A stretch of DNA of 64,000 bases, from assembly GCA_020635795.1 (NCBI GenBank), contig JACJZD010000001.1, positions 1,373,001 through 1,437,000 on the forward strand, written 5' to 3'. Origin of the DNA: Flavobacteriales bacterium (GTDB taxonomy: Bacteria; Bacteroidota; Bacteroidia; Flavobacteriales_E; Vicingaceae). Positions 1 through 8,566 of this stretch are shown in pieces. The number at the start of each line of letters is the position of its first letter. The first letter of the stretch is position 1. A program made the position numbers and the translations under genes. The notes under the pieces were generated by a model. It was not told where the DNA came from. It saw only the letters and a list, made by a program, of their open reading frames with translations, and made no database searches.

Positions 1-1
1 A

Positions 2-919
2 GCATTACACCCGAGAAACAAACATCGAGAACGATACAATTTTTCGCTTTTAGTTAAAACTTGTCCTGAATTAAAACCTTTTGTATTAATCAATAAATTA
101 AATGACGAATCGATTGATTTTTTTAATCCAGATGCCGTAAAAACCTTAAATCAAGCACTTTTAAAACATTACTACGACATTAAATTTTGGGATATTCCTA
201 AAGATTTTTTGTGTCCGCCTATACCAGGAAGAGCAGATTACATCCATTACATTGCTGATTTATTAAGCAAAAGCCATCAAAGTAAAATACCCACAGGTAA
301 CGCTGTTAAAATATTAGATATTGGCGTAGGTGCTAATTGTGTTTATCCAATAATTGGAAATAGTGAATACGGTTGGAGTTTTGTAGGTGCTGAAATAAAT
401 CCGCTTTCTTTAGAATCAGCAAAAACAATCGTAAAACAAAACAGTCGTTTAGCGAAAAATGTAACCCTTCGTTTACAAACCAACCCAAAAGAATTGTTCA
501 ATAACATTATACAAACAGGCGAAAAATTTGATGTAAGCATTTGTAACCCTCCTTTTCATTCATCGGAAATTGAGGCAAAAGAAGGAACTTCAAGAAAACT
601 GAAAAATTTAAAAGGAACAAAAACACCCAAACTGGTGTTGAATTTTGGTGGGCAACATAATGAATTATGGACTGAAGATGGTGAAATTGGATTTGTTAAA
701 AGAATGATTAACGAAAGCAAACAATTTGGCAACTCATGCTGCTGGTTTTCTACACTTATATCAAAAGAATCGAATTTAACGGCGGTATATCAAGAACTGA
801 AAAATTGTAATGCTCTTGAAACAATGACCATCCCTATGCAGCAAGGCAATAAAATGAGCCGAATTGTGGCATGGGCTTTTTTAACTTCAAAAGAAAGAGC
901 TTTGTTTAAATCTGTATAA
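2..919 (+). CDS. rlmF: 23S rRNA (adenine1618-N6)-methyltransferase RlmF, 5' end missing
   Basis: SAM-dependent enzyme that N6-methylates A1618 of 23S rRNA in the cytoplasm. The reading frame is open from base 2, before the first in-frame start, and this part reads LHPRNKHRERYNF, the typical RlmF N-terminus, so only the first few codons lie outside the window. A Rossmann SAM-binding segment (ILDIGVGANCVYPIIG) and the catalytic NPPF motif (SICNPPFHSS, bases about 537-566) are intact. The C-terminus is complete. No terminator is obvious in the 64 bases before the next gene. I am confident of the family; the exact target base is taken from family knowledge. Confidence 0.93.
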   Translation, partial: ALHPRNKHRERYNFSLLVKTCPELKPFVLINKLNDESIDFFNPDAVKTLNQALLKHYYDIKFWDIPKDFLCPPIPGRADYIHYIADLLSKSHQSKIPTGNAVKILDIGVGANCVYPIIGNSEYGWSFVGAEINPLSLESAKTIVKQNSRLAKNVTLRLQTNPKELFNNIIQTGEKFDVSICNPPFHSSEIEAKEGTSRKLKNLKGTKTPKLVLNFGGQHNELWTEDGEIGFVKRMINESKQFGNSCCWFSTLISKESNLTAVYQELKNCNALETMTIPMQQGNKMSRIVAWAFLTSKERALFKSV

Positions 920-969
920 AGACCTATTTAATTCTAATAATTTCGTTTCTCCAACTTAGCTTATTTACC

Positions 970-977
970 TACTTTTG
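970..977 (+). promoter_or_regulatory. TAnnTTTG -7 element before the M23 peptidase gene
   Basis: TACTTTTG matches the Bacteroidota -7 consensus TAnnTTTG. It ends only six bases before the ATG at 984, so the transcript may be nearly leaderless. A TTTC about 20 bases upstream is a weak -33 candidate. Confidence 0.5.
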
Positions 978-983
978 TGGTCT

Positions 984-1874
984 ATGAAAAAAATCATCAT
1001 TTCATTTGTAACATTAGTACTTCTCAGCCTTCAGTCAAGAGCCTACACCCTAGAAAGTGATTCATCAGGCACTAAAAAAAATAGCGTACATACCACTTCC
1101 ATTGATACCACAAAAGATGGCATTTTATTAATACATCGTTTTGATGAGTTTTTAGATATCATAAACGAAACTTCTGATTCAACTGATTTTTACGATTGGG
1201 TTACTGATGACATTCACAACAGAAAATTCGATTTTTCAAAAGTTAAAGACTCGTTAATTGTGGTATTAAATGATAGTAACGATTTTTATACACATCCTGT
1301 TAAAGGTAATGTTACCTCAGAATTTGGACGAAGAAGATGGCGTTACCATTACGGAACAGATATTGATTTAAACACGGGCGATACTGTTGTAAGTGCTTTT
1401 AACGGAAAAGTTAGAATTTCAACGTACAGCAAATCTTACGGGAATGTTATTGTTATTCGTCACAACAACGGATTAGAAACCATTTACGGTCACCTTTCAA
1501 AACGTTTTGTTGATGTTGATTCAACCGTTTCTTCGGGAACCGTAATTGGATTGGGTGGAAATACTGGTCGGTCTTACGGAAGCCATTTACATTTTGAAAT
1601 CCGTTATTTTGACGAAGCCATAGACCCTCGAGATATTATTGCTTTTGAAAATTTTACAACACATTACGATACCTTAAGCATCTCTAAATGCACTTTTGCT
1701 TACAGAAAGGAACTTAAATTACTCAAAGAAATTCAGTACCATACCGTGAGAAGCGGTAATACCTTAGGTCAGATTGCCAGAAAATATGGTACTTCCATAA
1801 ATACCATTTGTCGATTAAATAGAATTTCTAGAAACAAAATATTACAAATTGGTGAAAAATTAAGGGTAAGATAA
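984..1874 (+). CDS. Secreted M23 family metallopeptidase with C-terminal LysM domain
   Basis: Probable periplasmic or surface peptidoglycan endopeptidase of the M23 (lysostaphin/LytM) family. A signal peptide (MKKIIISFVTLVLLSLQSRA) is followed by a linker. The M23 domain, about residues 105-215, has the zinc-ligand motifs HxxxD (HYGTDID, about residue 122) and HxH (SHLHFEIR, about residue 200). A single LysM peptidoglycan-binding domain occupies about residues 251-296 (YHTVRSGNTLGQIARKYG). The ATG at 984 is preferred to the TTG at 975 because it places the signal peptide correctly and follows a TAnnTTTG element. It runs in the same direction as topB, seven bases downstream, so the two may be co-transcribed. 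All catalytic motifs look intact. Confidence 0.92.
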   Translation: MKKIIISFVTLVLLSLQSRAYTLESDSSGTKKNSVHTTSIDTTKDGILLIHRFDEFLDIINETSDSTDFYDWVTDDIHNRKFDFSKVKDSLIVVLNDSNDFYTHPVKGNVTSEFGRRRWRYHYGTDIDLNTGDTVVSAFNGKVRISTYSKSYGNVIVIRHNNGLETIYGHLSKRFVDVDSTVSSGTVIGLGGNTGRSYGSHLHFEIRYFDEAIDPRDIIAFENFTTHYDTLSISKCTFAYRKELKLLKEIQYHTVRSGNTLGQIARKYGTSINTICRLNRISRNKILQIGEKLRVR

Positions 1875-1881
1875 TTAAACC

Positions 1882-4179
1882 ATGAAAGTTTGTATAGCCG
1901 AAAAACCCAGCGTAGCTCGCGAAATTGCATCTGTTTTAGGTGCAAACACTAAACGAGATGGCTATTTTGAAGGCAATGGCTATTATGTGACTTATACCTT
2001 TGGTCATTTATGCACTTTGTTTGAACCCAACGATTATTATAGCAACTGGAAAAGTTGGAACCTGAACAGCTTACCCATGTTGCCCGATAAGTTTAAAACC
2101 AAAGTAGTTGACAATGGAGGTATTCAAAAGCAATTCAGCATTGTAAAAAGTTTATTTGATAAAGCTACATTGGTGATTAACTGTGGTGATGCTGGGCAAG
2201 AAGGAGAATTGATTCAACGATGGGTAATTGAACAAGCAGGTTACAAAGGTGAAGTAAAACGATTATGGATATCATCGTTAACCACCGAAGCCATTAAAGA
2301 AGGTTTTGAAAAACTAAAACCATCGCAACAATACGACAATTTGTATTACGCAGGTTTTTCTCGTGCCATTGGCGATTGGCTATTGGGCATGAACGCCACA
2401 CGTTTGTACACCTTAAAACACGGAGGACACAAACAAATATTATCTATTGGAAGAGTTCAAACACCAACATTAGCAATGGTGGTAAACCGCTTTAAAGAAA
2501 TTGAAAATTTTAAACCTACCCCCTTTTGGGAATTACAAACCGTTTATAGAGAAACCATTTTTAATTGCGAAGAAGGGCGTTTTACCACTAAAGAAGAAGG
2601 ACAAAAATTTGCCGACAAAGTAAAAGCTGCTGATTTTGAAATTGTATCGGTTACCAAGAAAGCAGGAAACGAATACGCACCTAAATTATTTGATTTAACG
2701 GGCTTGCAAGTGTATTGCAACAATAGGTTTGGTTTCTCTGCCGATGACACCTTAAAAACTGTTCAGAAGCTATACGAATTAAAAGTAGTTACCTACCCTA
2801 GAGTTGATACCACGTTTTTACCCAACGACATTTACCCAAAAGTAAACGACATCCTTAAAAACCTTTCCAATTACAGCGTTTTAACGCAGCCTTTATTGGG
2901 TAAGAAAATACGTAAATCGACCAAAGTATTTAACGATAAAAAAGTAACTGACCACCACGCTATTATTCCTACAGGAGTTGAAACTCAGTTAAACTTAAAC
3001 GAACAAAAGGTTTACGACATTATAGCCAAACGTTTTATTGCTGTTTTTTACGACGATTGTTCAGTTAGCAACACCGCAGTTATTGGCACTGCCGACGAAG
3101 TAAGTTTTAAAACCACGGGTAAAGAAATTATTGAAAAAGGCTGGAGAGTGGTTTTTGATGGCATTGAAGAAACCGAAGAGGAAAAAGAGAGCAACCTCCT
3201 ACCCAATTTCGTTGAAGGCGAAAAAGGACCTCACGAACCATCGTTTTTAGAAAAAGAAACCAAACCACCCAACATGTTTACCGAAGCAACCTTATTGCGT
3301 GCCATGGAAACTGCTGGCAAACAAGTTGACGATGAAGAATTGCGTGAATTGATGAAAGACAATGGTATTGGGCGACCTTCTACTCGAGCCAACATTATTG
3401 AAACCCTGTTTAAACGCAAGTATATTGAGCGAAACAAAAAACAATTGGTACCAACTTCAACTGGCATACAGTTGATTGACACCATACAAAACAAATTGTT
3501 GACTTCGGCTGAATTGACGGGTAGTTGGGAAAAACAATTGAAAGAAATTGAGCAGGGAAAATACAATGCGGGTACGTTTATTAAAAACATGAAACAAATG
3601 GTGGATCATTTGGTGTACGAAGTACGTATGGAAAAAGACCGCGCTCAAATTTCGGCTATTACCGATAATAAGCCTGCAAAAACAAGCAAAGACAAAAACA
3701 AGCTTAGCGAACAAACTTGTCCAAAGTGCAAAAAAGGCTCATTGTTAAAAGGTAAAAACGCTTACGGTTGTAGCGATTATGCTAACGGCTGCAAATTTGT
3801 GTTGCCTTTTAGTTTTATGGGTAAAAAATTAACCGAAAAACAACTGTTACAATTACTACAAAAAGGTAAAACCAGTACCATAAAAGGATTTAAAACTGAT
3901 GTTGGAAAAACTGATGGCACGGTGGGTTTTAACGAACATTTTGAATTGCAATTAACCGAAACAACAACTGCAAGTAAAAAGCCAAAAAAACCTGAGAATG
4001 AATTACTTTGTCCTAAATGTGGTAAAGGAAAAATAGTAAAAGGTAAAACTGCTTATGGTTGTAGTAATTTTGCTACTGAGTGCGATTTTAGGTTTTTGTT
4101 TAACGACATTAGAACCAAAGCCAACGGAGCTGAATTAACCAAAACATTGGTCTATTCGATAATTAAAGGGGATATTTAA
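1882..4179 (+). CDS. topB: DNA topoisomerase III (type IA)
   Basis: Type IA topoisomerase that passes single strands through a transient 5'-phosphotyrosyl break; it acts in decatenation and in processing recombination intermediates. The Toprim domain is at the N-terminus (CIAEKPSVA with its catalytic Glu, and GDAGQEGEL, the topo III form of the acidic motif). The active-site Tyr is in VVTYPRVDT, about residue 305. Two C-terminal topoisomerase zinc-ribbon-like modules each contain four cysteines: CPKCKKGSLLKGKNAYGC (from about residue 613) and a second copy about 100 residues later. The 765-residue length suits a topo III with zinc modules. A 45-codon basic ORF follows after two bases. Confidence 0.95.
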   Translation: MKVCIAEKPSVAREIASVLGANTKRDGYFEGNGYYVTYTFGHLCTLFEPNDYYSNWKSWNLNSLPMLPDKFKTKVVDNGGIQKQFSIVKSLFDKATLVINCGDAGQEGELIQRWVIEQAGYKGEVKRLWISSLTTEAIKEGFEKLKPSQQYDNLYYAGFSRAIGDWLLGMNATRLYTLKHGGHKQILSIGRVQTPTLAMVVNRFKEIENFKPTPFWELQTVYRETIFNCEEGRFTTKEEGQKFADKVKAADFEIVSVTKKAGNEYAPKLFDLTGLQVYCNNRFGFSADDTLKTVQKLYELKVVTYPRVDTTFLPNDIYPKVNDILKNLSNYSVLTQPLLGKKIRKSTKVFNDKKVTDHHAIIPTGVETQLNLNEQKVYDIIAKRFIAVFYDDCSVSNTAVIGTADEVSFKTTGKEIIEKGWRVVFDGIEETEEEKESNLLPNFVEGEKGPHEPSFLEKETKPPNMFTEATLLRAMETAGKQVDDEELRELMKDNGIGRPSTRANIIETLFKRKYIERNKKQLVPTSTGIQLIDTIQNKLLTSAELTGSWEKQLKEIEQGKYNAGTFIKNMKQMVDHLVYEVRMEKDRAQISAITDNKPAKTSKDKNKLSEQTCPKCKKGSLLKGKNAYGCSDYANGCKFVLPFSFMGKKLTEKQLLQLLQKGKTSTIKGFKTDVGKTDGTVGFNEHFELQLTETTTASKKPKKPENELLCPKCGKGKIVKGKTAYGCSNFATECDFRFLFNDIRTKANGAELTKTLVYSIIKGDI

Positions 4180-4181
4180 TT

Positions 4182-4319
4182 ATGACCAAACAGAAAAATA
4201 CCAAAAACAAGGCAAAACACTCCAAGTTAATGGATCAGAAAAAGAATAAGCTCAAAGAAACCACAGCGCAACGAAAACTAAGACTGACAGAGATTTTGAA
4301 TAAGTCGAAAGAAGAGTAA
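4182..4319 (+). CDS. Small very basic protein, function unknown (45 aa)
   Basis: ATG at 4182 lies two bases after the topB stop, and the frame runs 45 codons to TAA at 4317-4319. The product begins MTKQKNTKNKAKHSKLMDQK and is about one third lysine, with no signal peptide or membrane segment. Composition and position suggest a nucleic-acid-associated small protein co-expressed with topB, but I do not recognise a family. It could also be a chance ORF: at this length only tight spacing and the low chance of a stop-free AT-rich stretch support it. Confidence 0.45.
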   Translation: MTKQKNTKNKAKHSKLMDQKKNKLKETTAQRKLRLTEILNKSKEE

Positions 4320-4384
4320 ATTTTATATTTCTTCAATTAGAACTCATTTCATCTTTAAAAAATAATTGGTTTAGAATTTCATCC

Positions 4385-6046
4385 TCAAATTGTTTTTAAC
4401 CCCAACTCCTTTAAAAATCCATTGTGTTTTTCGGTGTTTGTTTTAATACGCTCATTAATAGCAGTCAGCTTTTCATTTACCTCTCCTAAGTCAATTTGCA
4501 CTTCATCCTCAGCCGTACTCACATATCTTGAAATGTTCAGGTTGTAGCCATTGTTTTTAATCTCTTCCATGGAGACTTTTCGAGAATAGCGTTCAGCTTC
4601 TTTTCTGTACTTGTAAGTTTCTACAATACTTGCAATGTTCTTTTTTGAAAGTTCATTTTGCCTTTTTCCTTTCAGAAAATGCTCACTGGCATTGATGAAT
4701 AGCACGTCATCTTCTTTTTTGCATTTTTTTAGTACCAAAATACAAACTGGAATTCCTGTTGAATAAAATAGGTTAGAAGGCAAGCCAATTACCGTGTCAA
4801 TATTGTTGTCTTTCAACAGCTTTTCACGAATTCGTTCTTCTGCGCCACCACGGAATAATACACCATGAGGTAAAATAATAGCCATTGTTCCTTCTTTTCC
4901 TAAGAAATGAAAACCGTGTAAAAGGAATGCAAAATCCGCTGCTGATTTTGGGGCTAAACCATAGCTTTTAAAACGGAAATCTTCTGCCAAAGTATCATTC
5001 GGTTCCCAACGTAAACTGAAAGGTGGATTGGCAACTATCGCATCAAATTCTGTTTTTTTGGAAGGATTCATTTCATTCAAAATGTCCCACTGATTTTTTA
5101 AAGTGTCACCATGATAGATTTCAAATTCCGTGTCCTTCATACCATGTAAAAGCATGTTCATTCGTGCCAAGTTGTAGGTAGTGATGTTGTTCTCTTGTCC
5201 GTAAATTTTGCCTACTGTACCGCCATTGTCTTTGATACGTTTGCGTATGTTCAACAATAAGGAACCTGAACCGCAGGCAAAGTCCAATACTTTGTCCAAC
5301 TTACTTTTCTTGCCTGTGGATGGGTCTTGACTGTCTAAGGTGACAATCTCAGAAAGGATGGTTGAGATTTGTTGTGGCGTATAAAACTCGCCTGCTTTTT
5401 TTCCCGAACCTGCTGCAAACTGACCAATCAAATATTCATACGCATTCCCTAAATCATCGGCATCAGATGACATCCTCTTGATACCATCGGCTATTTTGCT
5501 GATTATCTTACATAATTTATCATTTCGCTCTTTATACGTTTTACCGAGTTTTTCAGAGTCAAGGTTAATTTCTGAAAACAGCCCTTGAAACGAATTTTCA
5601 AAAGACTCATTTTCTATGTAGCGAAAACCCTCAGAAAGATTCATTAATAAATCTTCGCTATGTGTTCGTGCGAGTTCGGAAATATTACTCCAAAGATGTT
5701 TTGGTTCTATTACATAATGCACCTTCCTGCGCATCTGCTTTTCAAATTCTGGAGCATCTTTCTCATTGTTACGATACCATATAGTTAAGGGCGAAACTTC
5801 AATGGTGATTTCTTCTTCTTTGCCCGATTCATCATCAACGACCTTTATTTTTTTCTCCTCAGCGTTCGGATAATCAGAACCCAACTCCTTTTTTGCAGAT
5901 TCTTCGTAGTTGTGCGATAGGTAGCGTAGAAATAAAAACGAAAGCATGTAATCACGGAAATCATCTGCATTCATGGCACCTCTTAAATCATTTGCAATGC
6001 CCCAAAGGGTATCGCCTAGTTTTTTATGTTGTTCTTTTTGTGTCAT
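4385..6046 (-). CDS. hsdM: Type I restriction-modification system DNA methyltransferase subunit HsdM
   Basis: N6-adenine methyltransferase subunit of a type I restriction complex; with HsdS it forms the M2S1 methylase, and with HsdR the restriction enzyme. The N-terminal HsdM_N helical domain (LWGIANDLRGAMNADDFRDY) precedes the catalytic domain. That domain carries the SAM motif DFACGSGSLLL (about residue 254) and catalytic NPPF (VANPPFSL, about residue 339). At 553 residues it is full length. Its ATG overlaps the TGA of the preceding prrC-like gene by four bases (ATGA), which implies translational coupling. It is the last gene of the hsdR-hsdS-prrC-like-hsdM operon, an unusual order with the methylase distal. 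Confidence 0.96.
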   Translation of the reverse strand: MTQKEQHKKLGDTLWGIANDLRGAMNADDFRDYMLSFLFLRYLSHNYEESAKKELGSDYPNAEEKKIKVVDDESGKEEEITIEVSPLTIWYRNNEKDAPEFEKQMRRKVHYVIEPKHLWSNISELARTHSEDLLMNLSEGFRYIENESFENSFQGLFSEINLDSEKLGKTYKERNDKLCKIISKIADGIKRMSSDADDLGNAYEYLIGQFAAGSGKKAGEFYTPQQISTILSEIVTLDSQDPSTGKKSKLDKVLDFACGSGSLLLNIRKRIKDNGGTVGKIYGQENNITTYNLARMNMLLHGMKDTEFEIYHGDTLKNQWDILNEMNPSKKTEFDAIVANPPFSLRWEPNDTLAEDFRFKSYGLAPKSAADFAFLLHGFHFLGKEGTMAIILPHGVLFRGGAEERIREKLLKDNNIDTVIGLPSNLFYSTGIPVCILVLKKCKKEDDVLFINASEHFLKGKRQNELSKKNIASIVETYKYRKEAERYSRKVSMEEIKNNGYNLNISRYVSTAEDEVQIDLGEVNEKLTAINERIKTNTEKHNGFLKELGLKTI

Positions 6047-7248
6047 TGTTCAGCTGTTGTTTGTTCTTGTGCAAAGATTTCTGGCAAATTAAATTTGTAC
6101 TTGTCCAGAAATCCTTGAAGAATTTTTTTGAATAAATCTTTTGTGTCATCTGTCATTGGAGATGGAGCAAAAATTGAATACTTTCCATGACTAAGGAGCT
6201 GCACGGCTCTATGAAATAGTACTTCATCCTCCAATCCATGTATTACTTTATCAATTTTGTCATAGCCGAAAAAGCTCACTGCTTTTTCCATAACTGTTCT
6301 TAATCCATTAAAATGGTAAGTATGAATCACCTCAGATTTGGAAACCTTATCCAATTCACTCAACAAGGCTATGTGATGAAAAAATGGGGTATCATCTGTG
6401 TCCTGTAACTTATAAGCCAGAGAGCCATTTGAATGAAGGAAAAATGTTTTCCGTTTCATCTTTATTTCATTGTACATAACATTAAAGAAAAGACTATGGT
6501 GTGTTGACAAGACTACTTTGACCTTTCTTTCTCTTTCAACTTTCTTTTTCTCCCCAGCCTCTTCGATTTCCTCATATATACCACTTTCCATTATTGAAGC
6601 TAAACCACATGCTAATGCGATCGCATTATTTTCGTCTAGCGAAGAAATAGGGTCATCAATGTAGATGTATTTTACCCAGTCATAGCCTTCAGCACCATCA
6701 ATTGCCAGTTGATAGATTGCCAGGAAAAAACACCAGATAAAGAGATTTTCTTCACCTCGGGATATTTTAATGTTTTCAACGTTCTGTGAAGTTCCTTCAA
6801 CCAATTCTTCTCTAATAAATCTGATAGCCCAGAATGTTTCAGGATTCTCTTTACCAGCATCAGATGGTTTCACATAATTAAAGTCGGTCACAAAATTGAA
6901 GTCGCTATAATTATGCAGTATGGGGCGAATTTTATTGTCTATATCTAAATTCTCAATCCCTCCAAAAAACTGAGAATTCTTGTTTAGTAATAGAACTCTA
7001 TGTTCATCACTATCTAGGTCATTATCCCAATAGAATAAATCTTCAGTGAAAGCATTGAAGTACAAAGTGTCTCTTGGCGGATTAATCGATTTGCCCAATT
7101 CCTTGAATTCCATGGATAATCTCGTCTTACCAGTTCCGTTGTATGCATAGAAAAGAATCACATCCTTTAGCGTTCTATGATCTCCTGTGAGATATTTTCG
7201 GAATTCGGAAACTACTTCCGTAAGGTTATTGAAGTTTGTTGTTGCCAT
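6043..7248 (-). CDS. PrrC-like anticodon nuclease (AAA/ABC-type ATPase with tRNase triad) inside hsd operon
   Basis: Probable tRNA anticodon nuclease held inactive by the surrounding type I restriction complex, as E. coli PrrC is; PrrC cleaves tRNA-Lys when phage proteins disturb that complex. Seen in the 401-residue sequence: Walker A AYNGTGKT (35-42), ABC-signature-like ISRGEE (162-167), Walker B/D-loop YIYIDDPISSLD (194-205, the PrrC/RloC form) and H-loop STHH (248-251). The C-terminal third contains R317-x3-E321 and H354; E. coli PrrC (396 residues) has the catalytic triad R320, E324, H356. It lies 3 bases after hsdS and overlaps hsdM by 4. An RloA-like ATPase without nuclease activity is the main alternative. 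The tRNA target cannot be read from sequence. Confidence 0.72.
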   Translation of the reverse strand: MATTNFNNLTEVVSEFRKYLTGDHRTLKDVILFYAYNGTGKTRLSMEFKELGKSINPPRDTLYFNAFTEDLFYWDNDLDSDEHRVLLLNKNSQFFGGIENLDIDNKIRPILHNYSDFNFVTDFNYVKPSDAGKENPETFWAIRFIREELVEGTSQNVENIKISRGEENLFIWCFFLAIYQLAIDGAEGYDWVKYIYIDDPISSLDENNAIALACGLASIMESGIYEEIEEAGEKKKVERERKVKVVLSTHHSLFFNVMYNEIKMKRKTFFLHSNGSLAYKLQDTDDTPFFHHIALLSELDKVSKSEVIHTYHFNGLRTVMEKAVSFFGYDKIDKVIHGLEDEVLFHRAVQLLSHGKYSIFAPSPMTDDTKDLFKKILQGFLDKYKFNLPEIFAQEQTTAEQ

Positions 7249-7251
7249 ATC

Positions 7252-8475
7252 TTAATTTTCAATTTTTGGAAACAAGCCCTGCATTAAACCTTTTTTATAC
7301 TGCTGCAATTGCTCTATTTTTTCTGTTTGTGCAGTGATTAATGCGTCTAATGCCGAAAGACAGGAAGCTATTTTTTGTTGTTCTTGAGGTTCAGGAATTA
7401 GAAAAGAAAATTCCTTGATTTGCTTTTGAGAAAGCATAGGAATTGCACCGTTTGACCTGTTTTTTCGAACTTCCTCTTGAATGCAATCTCCAATTAAAAT
7501 GTAATAGAGAAATCGAGCATCACAAGTTATATTTTTAATTAAAACCATACTTGGGTTTATAGTTGCTGGTCCTATTTCTCTGTCAATTATTGCACAATCT
7601 CCTAATGTTCCTCTTTGAGAAAAAATAATGTGCCCAACTTCGACCATAATTTCTGGAGATTCGTAATACTTATCCCAACTAAGATATGTTGGGTCTTTTA
7701 ATTCAAGTAGTTGATTTTGGATATGCTTTCCGCCAAGTACTAACGCTCCTTCTCCCTGACCTACTATATCTTGAGTTGTATATCCTCTATATCCAATTCG
7801 ACCCTTAACAAGACAGTTGTCTTCGACAGTTGTCGGGAGCCAATCCCCATCACCTTCAAACTCCGAAAAACGAACCTTAGGCACAGTTTCACCATCTTGC
7901 GGGAAAAGATTTTGCATCAAGCCTTTTTTGTGGTCTTTGAGAGCGTCCAGCTTATCGCTGTGGGCGGCAATCAGCTCATCTAAAGAAGAAAGGCAAGAGG
8001 CGATTTTTTGTTGTTCTTGGGGTTTTTGAGGTGTTGGAACAGGAATCTCTTTTAATTTCCCTAAAGTTAACTTGGGCGGTGCAGCGCCAGTGATATAAGG
8101 TTGTAAGTCAAGTTTGACAAGATAGCTTTCAAGTAACTTATCATCAATTCCAATTGGTTTCAGAACGTGGGCATGATTATTAACCCAATATTTTCCCTTT
8201 ACCAAAAATGCAGTGTTTTCAAAAGAACCCCATTTTGCTCCGTCTTCGCCAACTAGCAAAAGTTGCTCTTCAAAAAGATAGTCATCTATGAAATCAATTA
8301 TTCCGCTTGCACCATAATATGGATACTCACCTGATTTCCTGTCGCTACTTGTAACAGGCTTTCGGATATTGTTTAATATCTCGCACAAATCATTTATTGA
8401 TTCGATTTTCCATTCTCCTTCCTTTTCAAACTCTGGAAAACGCAATTCAGGTATTAATTTCATCTCCTTACTCAT
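7252..8475 (-). CDS. hsdS: Type I restriction-modification specificity subunit HsdS
   Basis: DNA-recognition subunit. Two target-recognition domains are each followed by a conserved helical spacer: PQEQQKIASCLSSLDELIAA (about residues 150-190) and PQEQQKIASCLSALDALITA (about residues 360-400). Both spacers end in a KKGLMQ(N/G)LFP motif. The near-identical spacers show the usual two-fold pseudo-repeat, so the DNA target should be bipartite; the bases recognised cannot be deduced. At 407 residues it is a normal full-length HsdS. Its ATG lies within the stop-overlap region of the longer ancestral hsdR frame (TATGAGTAA at 8468-8476), consistent with earlier translational coupling to hsdR. Confidence 0.95.
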   Translation of the reverse strand: MSKEMKLIPELRFPEFEKEGEWKIESINDLCEILNNIRKPVTSSDRKSGEYPYYGASGIIDFIDDYLFEEQLLLVGEDGAKWGSFENTAFLVKGKYWVNNHAHVLKPIGIDDKLLESYLVKLDLQPYITGAAPPKLTLGKLKEIPVPTPQKPQEQQKIASCLSSLDELIAAHSDKLDALKDHKKGLMQNLFPQDGETVPKVRFSEFEGDGDWLPTTVEDNCLVKGRIGYRGYTTQDIVGQGEGALVLGGKHIQNQLLELKDPTYLSWDKYYESPEIMVEVGHIIFSQRGTLGDCAIIDREIGPATINPSMVLIKNITCDARFLYYILIGDCIQEEVRKNRSNGAIPMLSQKQIKEFSFLIPEPQEQQKIASCLSALDALITAQTEKIEQLQQYKKGLMQGLFPKIEN

Positions 8476-8566
8476 AAGCTGCTAATCCTGAAATTTCACG
8501 CCCTTGGGCTAGTTTTTTTAATTGGGGTGCCAAGTCCTGCATCAAGGCTATTTCTGCTTTGCTGCG
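8468..8566 (-). pseudogene. hsdR: Detached C-terminal tail of hsdR beyond a premature stop
   Basis: Thirty-two in-frame codons follow the hsdR TAG and end at a TAA that overlaps the hsdS start. They encode RSKAEIALMQDLAPQLKK followed by LAQGREISGLAAYE. These are the residues I expect at the end of type I R subunits (an ELALMEDL...GREISGL.AYE-like block), so the amber codon appears to be a recent single-base change. The tail has no start codon suited to independent expression. Confidence 0.75.
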
